A stretch of DNA of 64,000 nucleotides from Dendrolimus kikuchii (lineage: Eukaryota > Arthropoda > Insecta > Lepidoptera > Lasiocampidae). A model generated the notes under the pieces. It worked only from the letters and a program-made list of their open reading frames with translations. It ran no database searches and was not told the origin of the DNA. Numbering within the stretch: position 1 is the stretch's first letter; each line of letters begins with the position of its first letter. The position numbers and the translations under genes are program-made. Positions 20,727 to 30,314 of the stretch are shown in pieces. The DNA lies in contig CM034397.1 in the NCBI GenBank assembly GCA_019925095.2, positions 8,203,763 to 8,267,762 of the forward strand, read 5' to 3'.

Positions 20727-21028
20727 CCGTGCAGGAACGGAGAAAGAATACAATTTCCTGCGGCCGGGCGGCCTGTCGTAAGAGGCGACAAAACAACCCA
20801 CAGCGAGATGGTAGGGCATTTGCCCGACTGGATGGCTACCACCCCTGGTTTGAAGTATGTCGTCATAACAACCTTGAGTTGTGTTCCGGCATTATGGACC
20901 AGATTCCAGTCTCCCTCAAGAGAGCAGCAGCGCATTTGTAACACCTTTGGTGTTGAAAATGTCCATAGGCGACGGTAACCGTTTTCCATCAAGTGGGCCG
21001 TCTGCCTGTCTGCTGAACTCCTACAATC
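20727..21028 (+). repeat. Family A repeat, full length, sense strand
   Basis: The reference copy for the family in this window. It starts CCGTGCAGGAACGGAG, then GGCCGGGCGGCCTGTCG (a GC-rich palindromic segment), TAAGAGGCGACAAAACAACC, GGGCATTTGCCCGACTGG, GAGTTGTGTTCCGGC, GTAACACCTTTGGTGTTG and CCATCAAGTGGGCCGTCTG. A sense frame of about 70 codons (RRKNTISCGRAACRKRRQNN start; ends RAAAHL) stops at the same place in several copies. The tail here is not a clean A-run, so the 3' end may be slightly rearranged. It is arranged tail to tail with the copy at 21079. Confidence 0.88.
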
Positions 21029-21078
21029 TCCTGCATCTTATATCTATTAATAAGTAAAAGTAAAATCAAGTTAATTTG

Positions 21079-21300
21079 CATGAGTTCAGCAGACAGGCAG
21101 ACGGCCCACCTAATGGTCAGCGGTTACCATCGTCTATGGACAATTGCAACACCCAAAGGCGTTACAAATGCGCTGCTGCTCTCTTGAGGGAGTCTGGAAC
21201 CTGGCCACTAATGTCGGATCACAACTCAAGGTTGTTATGGCGGCATACTCTAGACCAGGGGTGGTAGCCATCCATTCGGGTAAATACCCTACCACCTGGC
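21079..21300 (-). repeat. Family A repeat, 5'-truncated, inverted relative to 20727
   Basis: In plus reading, TGAGTTCAGCAGACAGGCAG to TACCCTACCACCTGGCGA, the inverted 3' two thirds of the family. With the preceding copy it forms arms of about 220 bp separated by about 50 bp. Confidence 0.85.
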
Positions 21301-22854
21301 GATTGTATGTCCCTAACCAAGTTCTTCATATGAACAATATTTTAGAATTTTTAGTAACGTATGTCATCTACCCAATTGAGAATCTTAATTTTTTTTAAAA
21401 CTTCTGATCGATTGATTGTTAATCCTAGTATTATTTTACATGTTAAACATACACAAGATACCATACTATACCTATAGTAGGTTATGTATATTGTATCTTC
21501 CAAATTTTAGACAGCGGATAACTTTATCAAAGATTTTAGAATTTCCCACACGAGTAAAAACAAGAAATCCGCCATCGTCACTTACCAGGCACATCATTGT
21601 AAACCGTTTTCGAACTTAATACAGTTAGTCAAGGTTCAACTTTCATTGCGAAATGTTTTTAGTGTTTGTGTCACTTGACATGAGACAGGGGATGATCCCG
21701 GGAAGGAGGTAAAAACTGAATAATTCTCGTACAGTCAAGTACAAAAGTATATATAAGCTACTTGAAAAGATTTTATAATTTAACATTATATTCGTGTTTG
21801 GTGATAAAAATATCTACTTCTTATATGCTTATAAATATGTATGTACATATATGTTATTGATTTCAGTTATGATATAAACATCAATAAACCTTTTAATATG
21901 TGTTATATACATCTATGCCGAGAAAGTTTTATTATGCATTTTTGTTATAGTTTTTTTGGTGAGCAAAAAACTATTAACTGTTATCTCTCCATCTCTGATG
22001 TGACAGATATTAAGGAAATGTAGTGTAGTATTAACAAAACTGGCCAAATTTGCGGTGGTCTACGCGCTATGAAGATTTCCATAGAAGCGATGAGTCTCTA
22101 CTGTTTTAGTCATTTGGCAAAGAAACATCGAACAAATCATTTACATGAAAATACCTCATATCTCAAAAATTACTTAAAGGACATTACTGAAATCAATTTT
22201 TGTTAAACCCATTTTTGATCTCTACCACTTAATTTTTTTCAAACTTCACACGTCATAATTACAAATTTAGAGGGACACGCTCACATATACACGTTCACTT
22301 ATATGAATTTGAAAATGAGATTCTCTCACTTATTAATCTTAAAATTCCATTGAAAAAAATATTTGATTTTGATACCTACCAATGTGTAGTTATTTATGAT
22401 TGTAGTATCTAATATTTAATAACAGTGTGTTGTATGTATACTTTTGCTGCTAAGTGTACACATATCGGAACATAGTAGGCGTCTTGGGAGCGGCAACAAT
22501 TTCCTATTTGGTTACAGTGACAGACATGGCTATAAAATATGCTATTTGTCAGAACGAATATGCTGTGAGACGCCAAAAGATGCTGTTACATAGAGCGAAA
22601 TGACTTGCTGACATTTTCTGTCAGTACGAAATTTATTCCGTAAAATACACGTAGAGCACAAATGCTTGGTGCAATTTTGAGGCTTCTCAAACGTTTTCTT
22701 ACGAAATATGAACTGTTCTTGGTATGAAAGTAATATAAAAATGTATTTTGTAAATGTATGTATATTTTAGTAAGCAATAAAATGTAATCTATCTATCTAC
22801 ACTCTACATCTTTTAAATTTTACCACTAGTAGTTCTTTATAAACAAACGAAGGC
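21301..22854. other. AT-rich spacer
   Basis: No gene recognised. The right end (about 22740-22800) has an AGCAATAAAATG followed by (ATCT)n, which looks like the 3' end of an unidentified retroelement. Confidence 0.35.
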
Positions 22855-23075
22855 GCTTGTGTAGACGACACCGCCACCACGCAGCCATGCCGTCACTGTA
22901 CTGCTGCGCCGCAACGTTGCAGTTTTTTTGAAATTCTGTGCATATGCGAACATTGTCCGCCCTCTCATACCTCAACGCCACCAGTAACGCCTGCTGGACA
23001 GCCAATATGTGGCGGTGATGCGATGGAGGCGTCTGGCAGCATCATGTACACGCACGCTAAATATAAAGTAGATGC
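22855..23075. other. GC-rich island, probably decayed transposon
   Basis: An abrupt GC-rich block (ACACCGCCACCACGCAGCC, CTGCTGCGCCGCAACGTTGC, TGTGGCGGTGATGCGATGG) in AT-rich surroundings. On the minus strand one frame stays open for about 60 codons (words ALLVALRYERADNVRIC, QQYSDGMAAWWRCR), and other frames are also largely open. I do not recognise the family. It may be coding sequence of a transposon or a host exon. Confidence 0.35.
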
Positions 23076-23485
23076 AAAAATAAACAGGTTCTTCTATAAT
23101 CTTTTAGTATGTATGTATTTTTGCACCCCAGTTCGCATCCCTTGAAAACCCTTATTTTTGAAAAAAATATTTCTAGAGGTTAAAAATAAGATATTTTTAA
23201 AAACCATTGGTAATTTATTGTTGAAATAGCTCCGATTCATCCTTACTAATAATGTTTCTGATTTATACGATGTAATTTCCTCCAAGCGAAAAAAATATAT
23301 AAGTTTGAAAAGAAGCGGAGAGTTTTCCGATTCGTTTACACCCAAGTTATGAAAAATTATATTTAAAGTCTTGATACATATTGTGTTGGAAGGGGAAGGT
23401 CGTCATAAATCGTTTAATGTTAGGTTACTGTTATAATAAATAAACAGAGAGAGTCACGAAAATCCATGGTTACAACACTTTCTTG

Positions 23486-23553
23486 GCAAAGCAAGAGGAA
23501 TAAATTCTTCTAGGTCACGTAGACCTAGAAGAAGTTACTCCTCTTGCTTTTGC
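23486..23553. other. Near-perfect 68-nt hairpin
   Basis: Arms 23486-23516 and 23522-23553 pair at 29 of 31 positions with one bulged base and a 5-nt loop (ACGTA). The core TTCTTCTAGGTC pairs perfectly with GACCTAGAAGAA. Size and pairing would suit a miRNA precursor, although the loop is small and the pairing is almost too perfect, which fits a young inverted duplication or foldback element better. No other copy is seen in the window. Confidence 0.7.
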
Positions 23554-23593
23554 TTGCCTTACCTAATCTGTATAATTATGAAATGTACCTACT

Positions 23594-23900
23594 AGCGGTA
23601 GCGGTCCCGGCAGACGTTGTCCTGCCCTGAAAAAATAAAAATCTAGGACCCGATTCTACTGCCACCTAATGGTTCCAATTGTGAATCTAAACTATTCGCG
23701 GACTTACATACACACAAATAAATATATCAAAATCGGTCCAGAGGATTAGGAGGATTTTAAAACCCGATCCCAGCACCACCTACCGGTTCCTGTTGTGACA
23801 CTACACCATCCGGGGACCCACTCAAAACACACACAAATTTTATCAAAATTGGCAAAGTCGTTCTCAAGTTATGCGGGTACCACAGTTAAGAAAATCGTCG
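23594..23900 (+). repeat. Dispersed repeat with AGCGGTCCCGGCAGACGTT start (family G), copy 1
   Basis: It starts TAGCGGTCCCGGCAGACG and contains two diverged internal units: GACCCGATTCTACTGCC ... GGTTCCAATTGTGA (23648-23720) and AACCCGATCCCAGCACC ... GGTTCCTGTTGTGA (23760-23850). A second, shorter copy is at 39580-39723. Non-coding and unclassified. Confidence 0.7.
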
Positions 23901-24159
23901 CGCACCTGTCGCTGTGGGGCCGAGTTTTTCTACTTTCAGAATGAAGTGAAAACGTTATCGTAACTAATTAATAAGTTAATTAGGATTATGTATATAATTT
24001 TTATCCTTGTTTTCACCCTCGACTAGAATGTTTTTAAAAGGTTTTGTAATTCCAATTCCCTTCTTTCAACTTCTGGATAGTGTAGTAGGTTACAGTGGAA
24101 AATTATAAAAAAATCAAGAACAATATAAAATGAAAAAACATAATTTCTTAGAGTGATTT

Positions 24160-24315
24160 GAAGAAGACAAGTGCGTTTTTTGGTAATTTTCAACGTATGA
24201 GGTTTTTTCGATTAAATTATTTTTTTGTGCTTAGTAACCACATCTATAAATAGTAAACGTTTGTCACCCCTACGGAAACCTTCAATATGCGTGATCTTAC
24301 ACGCACTTGGCCAAT
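24160..24315 (+). repeat. Family D repeat, 3' part
   Basis: TATGAGGTTTTTTCGATTA and the terminal words GGAAACCTTCAATATGCGTG and ACACGCACTTGGCC match the other family D copies, especially 1-84. Confidence 0.65.
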
Positions 24316-24484
24316 TTTTTATATTATATTTCGCCGCAAAACATAAAATTAAATGGTTTTAAATCGAATCCACATTTTCATCACGTAAAAGGCTATAAAT
24401 ATCGTCGATAAAAGTAATAGCGTTTCCAATAGATACTATTTGAAATATAAACTTAAATCATGATACATCGCTAACGTATCTTCG

Positions 24485-24800
24485 AGGAATATGAAAGGAC
24501 AACGAATCCCGACGCCGGTGTTATTTACATGAATTCCGATAAATGTGTGGAGGGGCATCGCGGGGTCCTGGACGGTACAGTCCTCCGCAAAAGTTTGCCA
24601 ACGCACTTGAACCGTATCTTATGGTAATAAGGTTGGATGAGAGAGAGGTTGTTATGCACTTCCGCTGCCGCATGTATACATCCGGTTGGTCATGATACGC
24701 GTAATCTTTTGGAAAAGGGTTGCCCAGCCGAGATCGCTGTTCCTGTGACGTCAGATTCCATGTACAAGAATTATTCATAACGGTTACTTTTAGTAGCATT
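24485..24800. other. GC-richer island with a palindromic CRE
   Basis: A less AT-rich stretch whose minus strand is open for 92 codons without recognisable domains. It includes TGACGTCA (24746-24753), the full palindromic cAMP-response element. It does not match any repeat elsewhere in the window. It could be a regulatory element or an unrecognised retroelement piece. Confidence 0.35.
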
Positions 24801-24904
24801 ATGTGAGTTTCTAAATAAATAAGACATATTTTAGTTAAATATAAATTTGATTTTTTTTATATCACGTCAGCTTTTCTCAATGTAAATAAACTTTTTCGGC
24901 ACAA

Positions 24905-24975
24905 CGAGTTGTTAGGAGATGTTTTTAGGATGTCACGGATAAGACCGCCCATTGTTCATATTATCTACTGGTTTT
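24905..24975 (+). repeat. LINE 3' untranslated region (AGCGATAAG-type), copy 3, truncated
   Basis: GGAGATGTTTTTAGGATGTC then CGGATAAGACCGCCCATTG, the conserved block of the family. It is cut off a few bases later at the RTE tail starting at 24982. Confidence 0.65.
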
Positions 24976-24981
24976 ATTTAG

Positions 24982-25247
24982 TACATACATACATACATAC
25001 ATAACTTCACGCCAGTTCCCTTGCGGGGTAGGCACGAACAATAGAGCGTCATTTAGGCTTATTCTTACACACCTCACTTGCTTCTTTGACATTCATAGCT
25101 CTTGTCATGCACGCTCGTCTGTTCTTAAGGCTCCTGACATCACCTTCTGCTAGTACAGGATCAATTTGATCATGGAAGGTGTGTAGTGGCCTTCCACGAC
25201 TTCTGCATCCATCCACTTTTGCATTGTATATCTGTTTAGTCATTCTT
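24982..25247 (-). pseudogene. RTE-type retrotransposon 3' end, copy 1
   Basis: On the minus strand it encodes TKQIYNAKVDGCRSRGRP, then HTFHDQID, NRRACMTRAMNVKEASEVC and NKPK, then a stop where the copy at 53812 has Trp (TGG to TGA), followed by the expected YPARELA and a final stop at 25007-25009. The tail is (ATGT)n on the sense strand. This is the C-terminal end of an RTE-clade reverse transcriptase ORF. The catalytic domain is absent. Confidence 0.88.
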
Positions 25248-25311
25248 TAATTTTATTTAGTAGTAGGGTATTTTAAGTTTTCCTGGTGAATACGTAACAC
25301 ACGGACTAGAC

Positions 25312-25536
25312 AGCCTGTGTGGTTGAGCGGGATAAGCCTTTGCCGGCCTATTTCACTGCAACGCAGAGGCTCTGGGTTCAATTCCTGGTATAGCAAATTT
25401 CGGAAACGCATTTTATCCGTTATTTACTATGGTCTGGGTGTCTGGGATCGGCCCTAGAGTAGTCCGTTCAAGCGTAACTTGCTTAATTTGGGGATATACA
25501 ATAGGTGTGTTTGTCTGCTGATTATTATTATTATTT
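25312..25536 (+). repeat. tRNA-derived SINE (copy 3, best preserved)
   Basis: A box TGGTTGAGCGG (25320-25330) is a perfect match to TRGYNNAGYGG, and B box GGTTCAATTCC (25375-25385) matches GGTTCRANNCC. The body has GTCTGGGATCGGCCC and GGGGATATACAATAGGTGTG and ends in (ATT)n. It shares the whole layout with the minus-strand copy at 9634-9879. It lies between two oppositely facing RTE 3' ends. Confidence 0.9.
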
Positions 25537-25677
25537 CACATATTTATTTAGTCTCAAATTCTTTACATTTTTCTTTAAATATATAGTAAAAAAATATATA
25601 AAAAATCGATGTCCACCGGCAGCAGAATCCAGGCTTTATTATTGTAGTTAATTATTTATCTATTGACAAGAGTTATG

Positions 25678-25800
25678 AATATCAAAGAAGCAAGTGAGGT
25701 GTGTAAGAATAAGCCTGAATGGCGCTCTGTTGTTCGTGCCTACCCCCCAAGGGAACTGGCGTGAAGTTATGTATGTATGTACGTATGTATGTATTTATCT
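25678..25800 (+). pseudogene. RTE-type retrotransposon 3' end, copy 2
   Basis: Encodes VMNIKEASEVCKNKPEWRSV then VRAYPPRELA-stop (25670-25763 region) and has a (ATGT)n tail to 25800. Only the last 30 or so codons are present. It faces away from the minus-strand copy at 24982. Confidence 0.85.
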
Positions 25801-26037
25801 ATCTGTATTAAGTACCGACTTTCGCAAAATTGTTATGACTTAGTGGCTAAAGGAAATTCGTACATAATTATTTATTTATACAGAGACAATAAATTTCCAA
25901 TTTGTGGTACGATTTTCGCATACATCTTTCACTTAAACGACTTTCATTCTCTTCATACATGCAAGACTACATCTGTGAACGAGTAGTCTGAGAATCTTTG
26001 CAGGTTTTTCGTAGACTATCTTTTCGTTATTAAATTA

Positions 26038-26075
26038 TGTAGTCTGGGTGTCTGAGATTGACCCCAGATTCAGCT
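26038..26075 (+). repeat. SINE body scrap
   Basis: GTCTGGGTGTCTGAGATTG and ACCCCAGATTCAG parallel the middle of the SINE at 25312-25536 (GTCTGGGTGTCTGGGATCGG). Only about 40 bp remain. Confidence 0.5.
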
Positions 26076-26110
26076 GCTATATATTTATAACCCACTCGGA
26101 TATGCTCATG

Positions 26111-26500
26111 AGTTCGTCCACGCATGAGTTGAAATTCCCGCGGGATTTCCAGGACACCAAATACAGCACCATTTATAAAGAAGAATTAAAGAATGTAAGG
26201 TATCGTTTTAGTGAAAATTGGAAATCTGGCAAAATCAGAAAAATTCCCGTGATATTCCTAGGATAAAAATAGCGCAGATTTTAAGTTGCCTGTAACTATG
26301 CTGTCGAATTGTGAAAACCGCATTGAAATCGGTGCAGTAGTTTCTGCGTGAATCCCGAACAAACAGGCAAGAAATCTAAAACAAATTGAATCGTGCTGCT
26401 CCATCGTTTATATATCTAGTATAGTCCAATCCAGTTGTTTTTTTTAAATAGCTTCGAATAACAGAAACGGCATGTTTAGAATTTTATAATATTATTATAG
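26111..26500 (+). repeat. Family B dispersed repeat, copy 3
   Basis: TTCGTCCACGCATGAGTTG, AAATTCCCGCGGGATTTCC, GTATCGTTTTAGTGAAAATT, ACAGGCAAGAAATCTAAAA and AACAGAAACGGCATGTTTAG follow the order of copy 2 with an internal deletion relative to it. Confidence 0.8.
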
Positions 26501-27399
26501 ATAGATAATACAAACCGTGTTAGTCTGACTGTTATGATATTATTTTAAAGCATATGCAGTTTTTTTGCTTATTTTTGTTTAAAATATCTGACTGCAAAAG
26601 TATCATTGAATTGATGTGGGTCGGAATTCTGGCGAAAAGCAATCGCATGGGTAGTTTTTTGCCTTTATTACGCTAGAAATATTATTTGGTAATTTTGTAT
26701 TTTTACAAATATTACGTACTGATGGCGATACTGCTGTATTCGGATCTTGCCATTCTTTATAGGAACTAATGGTATACTTAGATATCTGCTAAGGTAGTTG
26801 AAGGCGTGTTGCAGTTATCGGAAAATTAATTTAATAAACGATATTAGAATAGAAAAAATCTGCTTAAGTGGCTCATAGTTTTTGGCTAAAATTCTAACCA
26901 GCGTCACTTAAGTAAGATACTGTGGTGTTTGGTTTTCTAAACTACTACGATTGTAAATTGTAATTATAGTAGTATGATCTAATTACACCGGAATTTTAAC
27001 ATTTGCAGATGAATTCAAAGCGGTTCTTAAGAAAAGGCCCAATGCCTCTTGAAATCCGCGATAATAGCCATTTTTACGATCTCAAAATGGAAGCGATATT
27101 AAGGTTTGATAGCTTCAAGTGTCAAATTTTATTACAATGATAATTAGTTAGGCAGAATTTGAAATGTTAAGAAATTAATGTAAGAATAATTCCGATTTAT
27201 GGTATTAAATATCTTAAATCCAATTTAATCTTAGTTTAAATTCTTCTCTTTATCGTTTTTTGGTTTGTTAGTTAAAATTAAAAAAGAACAATTGTAGGTA
27301 GGTATTATAAAGGGCAGCAGTATTTTTTTCTAATTTCACTGCATTCTTTTGTTACGACATATTATATTATATTCATACTAAATATCATCTATATACTTA
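26501..27399. other. AT-rich spacer
   Basis: No gene or named repeat. Confidence 0.4.
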
Positions 27400-27480
27400 C
27401 ATACTCAGACAGACGGACGGACACGACAATTTTGTAAAGGTTCCGTTTTAGTAAACATCGCTATAGAACCCTAAACCGTT
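27400..27480 (-). repeat. Family D repeat, 5' part (inverted)
   Basis: On the minus strand GGTTTAGGGTTCTATAGC, AAAACGGAACC and GTCGTGTCCGTCCGTCTGTC match the head of family D seen at 44455 (GTCTTGTCCGTCTGTCCG). The rest of the element is missing. Confidence 0.6.
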
Positions 27481-27810
27481 CAATTATTTTCAGCGTGTAA
27501 CTCAAATGCTACTTAGCATTGTCCTTAGTTAATTTTATTCGAATAGAAAAACTCAAGCAAAAGGTTTTATTAATAACAGACATGCTTTCAATTCCCGGAA
27601 GAGAACGTTAAAATAATATTTGAATATTTAAGTCCTCATTTCAGAGAGTTCATAGACATTAACTTTAATTTACGTATATAAAGAGCACTTAACTTACTTT
27701 ATTTTCAGTTTGTTATATTTTCCTGTTGTTTTTGTTTAATTAAAAATGAAAATGATGTCTGTAGAAGACTATATATGAATGTGAAAACTTTATTTGAATA
27801 TTTATATTCT

Positions 27811-28380
27811 CAGCAGCAGCTCATTTGTAGCATCTTTGGTGTTGTAAATGTCCATAGGCGATGGCAACTGCTTTTTTTTATTGCAGGAGTTCAGCATACA
27901 GACAGACGGCCCACTTGATGGAAAGCGGTTACCATCGCCTTTGCCTTTGCCAGGTGGTAGGGCATTTGCCCGACTGGATGGCCACCACCCCTGGTCTAAA
28001 GTATGTCGCCATAACAACCTTGAGTTGTGTTCCGGCATTAGTGACCAGGTTCCAGTCTCCCTTAAGAGAGCAGCAGCGCATTTGTAGCACCTTTGGTGTT
28101 GCAAATGTCTATAGGCGATGGTAACCGCTTTCCATCAAGTGGGCCGTCTGCCTGTCTGCTGTACTCCTGCAATAAAAAAAAAAAAAAAAAAAAAAATCGC
28201 CTATGCACATTTGCAACACCAAAGGTGCTACAAATGCGCTGCTGCTCTCTTAAAGGAGACTGGAACCTGGTCACTAATGCCGGAACACAACACAAGGGTA
28301 TTATAGCGGCATACTCTAGACCATGCTTTCCATCCAGTGGGCCGTCTGCCTATCTGCTGAACTTCTGCAATAAAAAAAGT
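27811..28380. repeat. Mosaic of family A fragments in alternating orientation
   Basis: Five pieces abut: sense 27811-27868, antisense 27869-27945, sense 27946-28192 (with a run of about 23 A), antisense 28197-28325, and sense 28326-28379 (ending CTGCAATAAAAAAAG). The pieces 28030-28170 and 28197-28325 are inverted copies of each other separated by the A-run. Successive insertions of family A into family A, with partial deletions, would explain the pattern. An assembly or replication-slippage artefact is the alternative. Confidence 0.85.
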
Positions 28381-28493
28381 GAAACCTGCACATTCGTCCT
28401 GGACAAACGTGACTGGTATGCCGTCCGTTTCGCTTCTAATGGTGAGACCCGAACCCAATAGTAGGACGTTTATAAACTGAAATTATACTATGA

Positions 28494-28684
28494 CTAGCTG
28501 AACCGTGCTCACTTCGCTGGGCGTAAAAAAATATGTTTTATTTATTTATTAATCACAATCAAATATAGCCTGTTACTTTGGAATAATGAAGCTTTCTACT
28601 GGTGAAAGAATTTTCAAAATTAGACCGGAGATTACCCCGAACATCCAAACTCAAAAACTTTACTTCTTTATAATATTAGTATAT
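28494..28684 (+). repeat. Ancient repeat beginning CTAGCTGAACCGTGCTC (family H)
   Basis: It begins CTAGCTGAACCGTGCTCAC then TTCGCTGGGCG, and ends TTTACTTCTTTATAATATTAG. From memory this is the lepidopteran repeat CTAGCTGACCCGCGCAACTT with the same ending. Single copy here. Confidence 0.65.
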
Positions 28685-28749
28685 CTTTATAATATTAGTA
28701 CATTAATTAACAGAGTTATATACTATTATAAAGTTATTGTTTATTGTAG

Positions 28750-28861
28750 AGTTATCAGCTTCTTCCTGGCAGAAACTCAGAGGATACCATCAATTCGAAG
28801 CACATCAGTCTGTTGGTCTTGACGATGGCTTATTGATCTTCTCTTGAATCTAAAAATAACG
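28750..28861 (+). other. Weak candidate exon
   Basis: An acceptor-like TTTATTGTAG ends at 28749 and a strong donor ACG|GTAAGT follows at 28861/28862. All three frames contain a stop before the donor, so it could only be a non-coding exon. No product is proposed. Confidence 0.15.
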
Positions 28862-29675
28862 GTAAGTGATATTTTAATGCATTATTTTCAGCAAGAAGTT
28901 TTGCAATGGCGTCTTTTGCATGAGTTTCATATCCATATTACAGGGAATTATTAAAGATATTCAACGTTTTTGTGATTCAAAGTGCATATATTTAAATTTA
29001 TTTAATGAAAACCGATTAATTATGATTATATGCTATACATTTCGAATTAGTACCATACTGAAATTATCGCATTTTTTTAGGTAATAGTCCTCCATGTTGA
29101 TTAGCTCTTAGCGGCATAGGTATAGGACCAATATTCCTACTAAACAAGAGTTTCTGATAAAAATTACTTTGAAATACAGACATGACGGTATAAGGGTTCT
29201 ATTTTTGCCAAAATGAATATAGTACTGGAATAAATCCCACTTTATAATCGTAATGACCACATTTAGGTACGTAATTGTCATAACGACAAACAATATCTTC
29301 CAAAAGTCCCTTGCATGGGCAAGTTCTTATGTGATGAACCAAATGGATGTGAACTTGTGTATTTCAAAAGACACTTATTACATTTTAAACGAAATAAAAC
29401 AAATCTTACGATAAATCTGTTCTCGTATAACTTCTTTCTTTTGTGTCGGTGATATAGCGCGATAGCTGAAAGACGTGATTTTTCAAAACTTCGTCTTAAA
29501 CTCCACGCTAAAACTCCAACTTAAAAGACGTGTGTTGAATTTCCTTTAAAGTGAAACAAGAAATACACTCAGCTGTAAAATGTATGGTCGAAGCTCTAAA
29601 ATTTAAAGTGTGAAGGTTTCTAAAAACCTGTATTAGATAAGGTATAGATAGAATAGATTAACATTTATACCACTC
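28862..29675. other. AT-rich spacer
   Basis: No gene or named repeat. Confidence 0.4.
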
Positions 29676-30162
29676 TTGGCATCCCAGTACAATGATTGGC
29701 ACCCTATTATTTAATTTTAAACATTAAGACATCTTAATATTTTTTATGTTGTTATACAATGATAATAACAATAATATTGATCTTGCTCACGAGGCCATGT
29801 TGAATTTGGACTCTACAATGATAGATGATAGTGGTGTCAGTGAATGGACTAATAGCGAAGAGCCTTGACCGCCATCTTGAAAGGCTCTCGCTTGGTATGC
29901 AGGTGAAGGGTGGGATGCAGAAGACAGCCCTGCTGGATACGGCCCGTATTGTAAGGAGGTTCCTGTCTCTGGAGCCTTAACCACCGGTAGCTTGGACCCT
30001 AAGCCCTGCTGCCGGCGGACATCGATTTTTTACTTAAATAAAAATGTAAATAATTCAAGGCCAAATAAATATGTGACATATCTACTACAAAATGGAAAAT
30101 ATTGAGATTTTTTATTATTCTGAATAAATTGACTGCGTGCCAATCATTGGGTGGGATACCAA
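29676..30162. mobile_element. DNA element with TIRs enclosing a decayed coding stretch
   Basis: Left end TTGGCATCCCAGTACAATG then ATTGGCAC (29676-29702) is inverted at 30137-30162; the reverse complement reads TTGGTATCCCACCCAATG then ATTGGCAC. About 22 of 26 positions match. Between them lies a GC-rich segment (29770-30020) with two partly open plus frames, one reading AHEAMLNLDSTMIDDSG and another GMQKTALLDTARIVRRF followed by LSLEP and a stop. The second looks like a transposable-element C-terminus, but I cannot assign it. No target duplication is visible. Confidence 0.65.
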
Positions 30163-30314
30163 CAACAATATAGTCTACCCTATATTATTATAACAATGCG
30201 TATTTTTATATGCACAGTGAATGTATGTATGATACACAGGCATGTCATGAAGAGGGATGAAAGTCACGTCATGTTAAACTCGAAGTTTAATGGATATAGG
30301 TACCTAAGTATAAA

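Noticed and set aside
24521..24799. 92-codon minus-strand protein
   Set aside because: No domain, no splice pair, and composition consistent with a chance frame in a GC-richer patch.
25312..25400. tRNA gene suggested by perfect A and B boxes
   Set aside because: No acceptor stem closes around the boxes and the sequence continues into a repeated SINE body with an (ATT)n tail, shared with 9634-9879.
27900..28380. CRISPR-like or tandem array from alternating similar segments
   Set aside because: The segments are fragments of one retroelement in alternating orientation, not short direct repeats with unique spacers.
28862..28895. Short intron between GTAAGT and TTTTCAG
   Set aside because: About 35 bp is too short for an insect intron.
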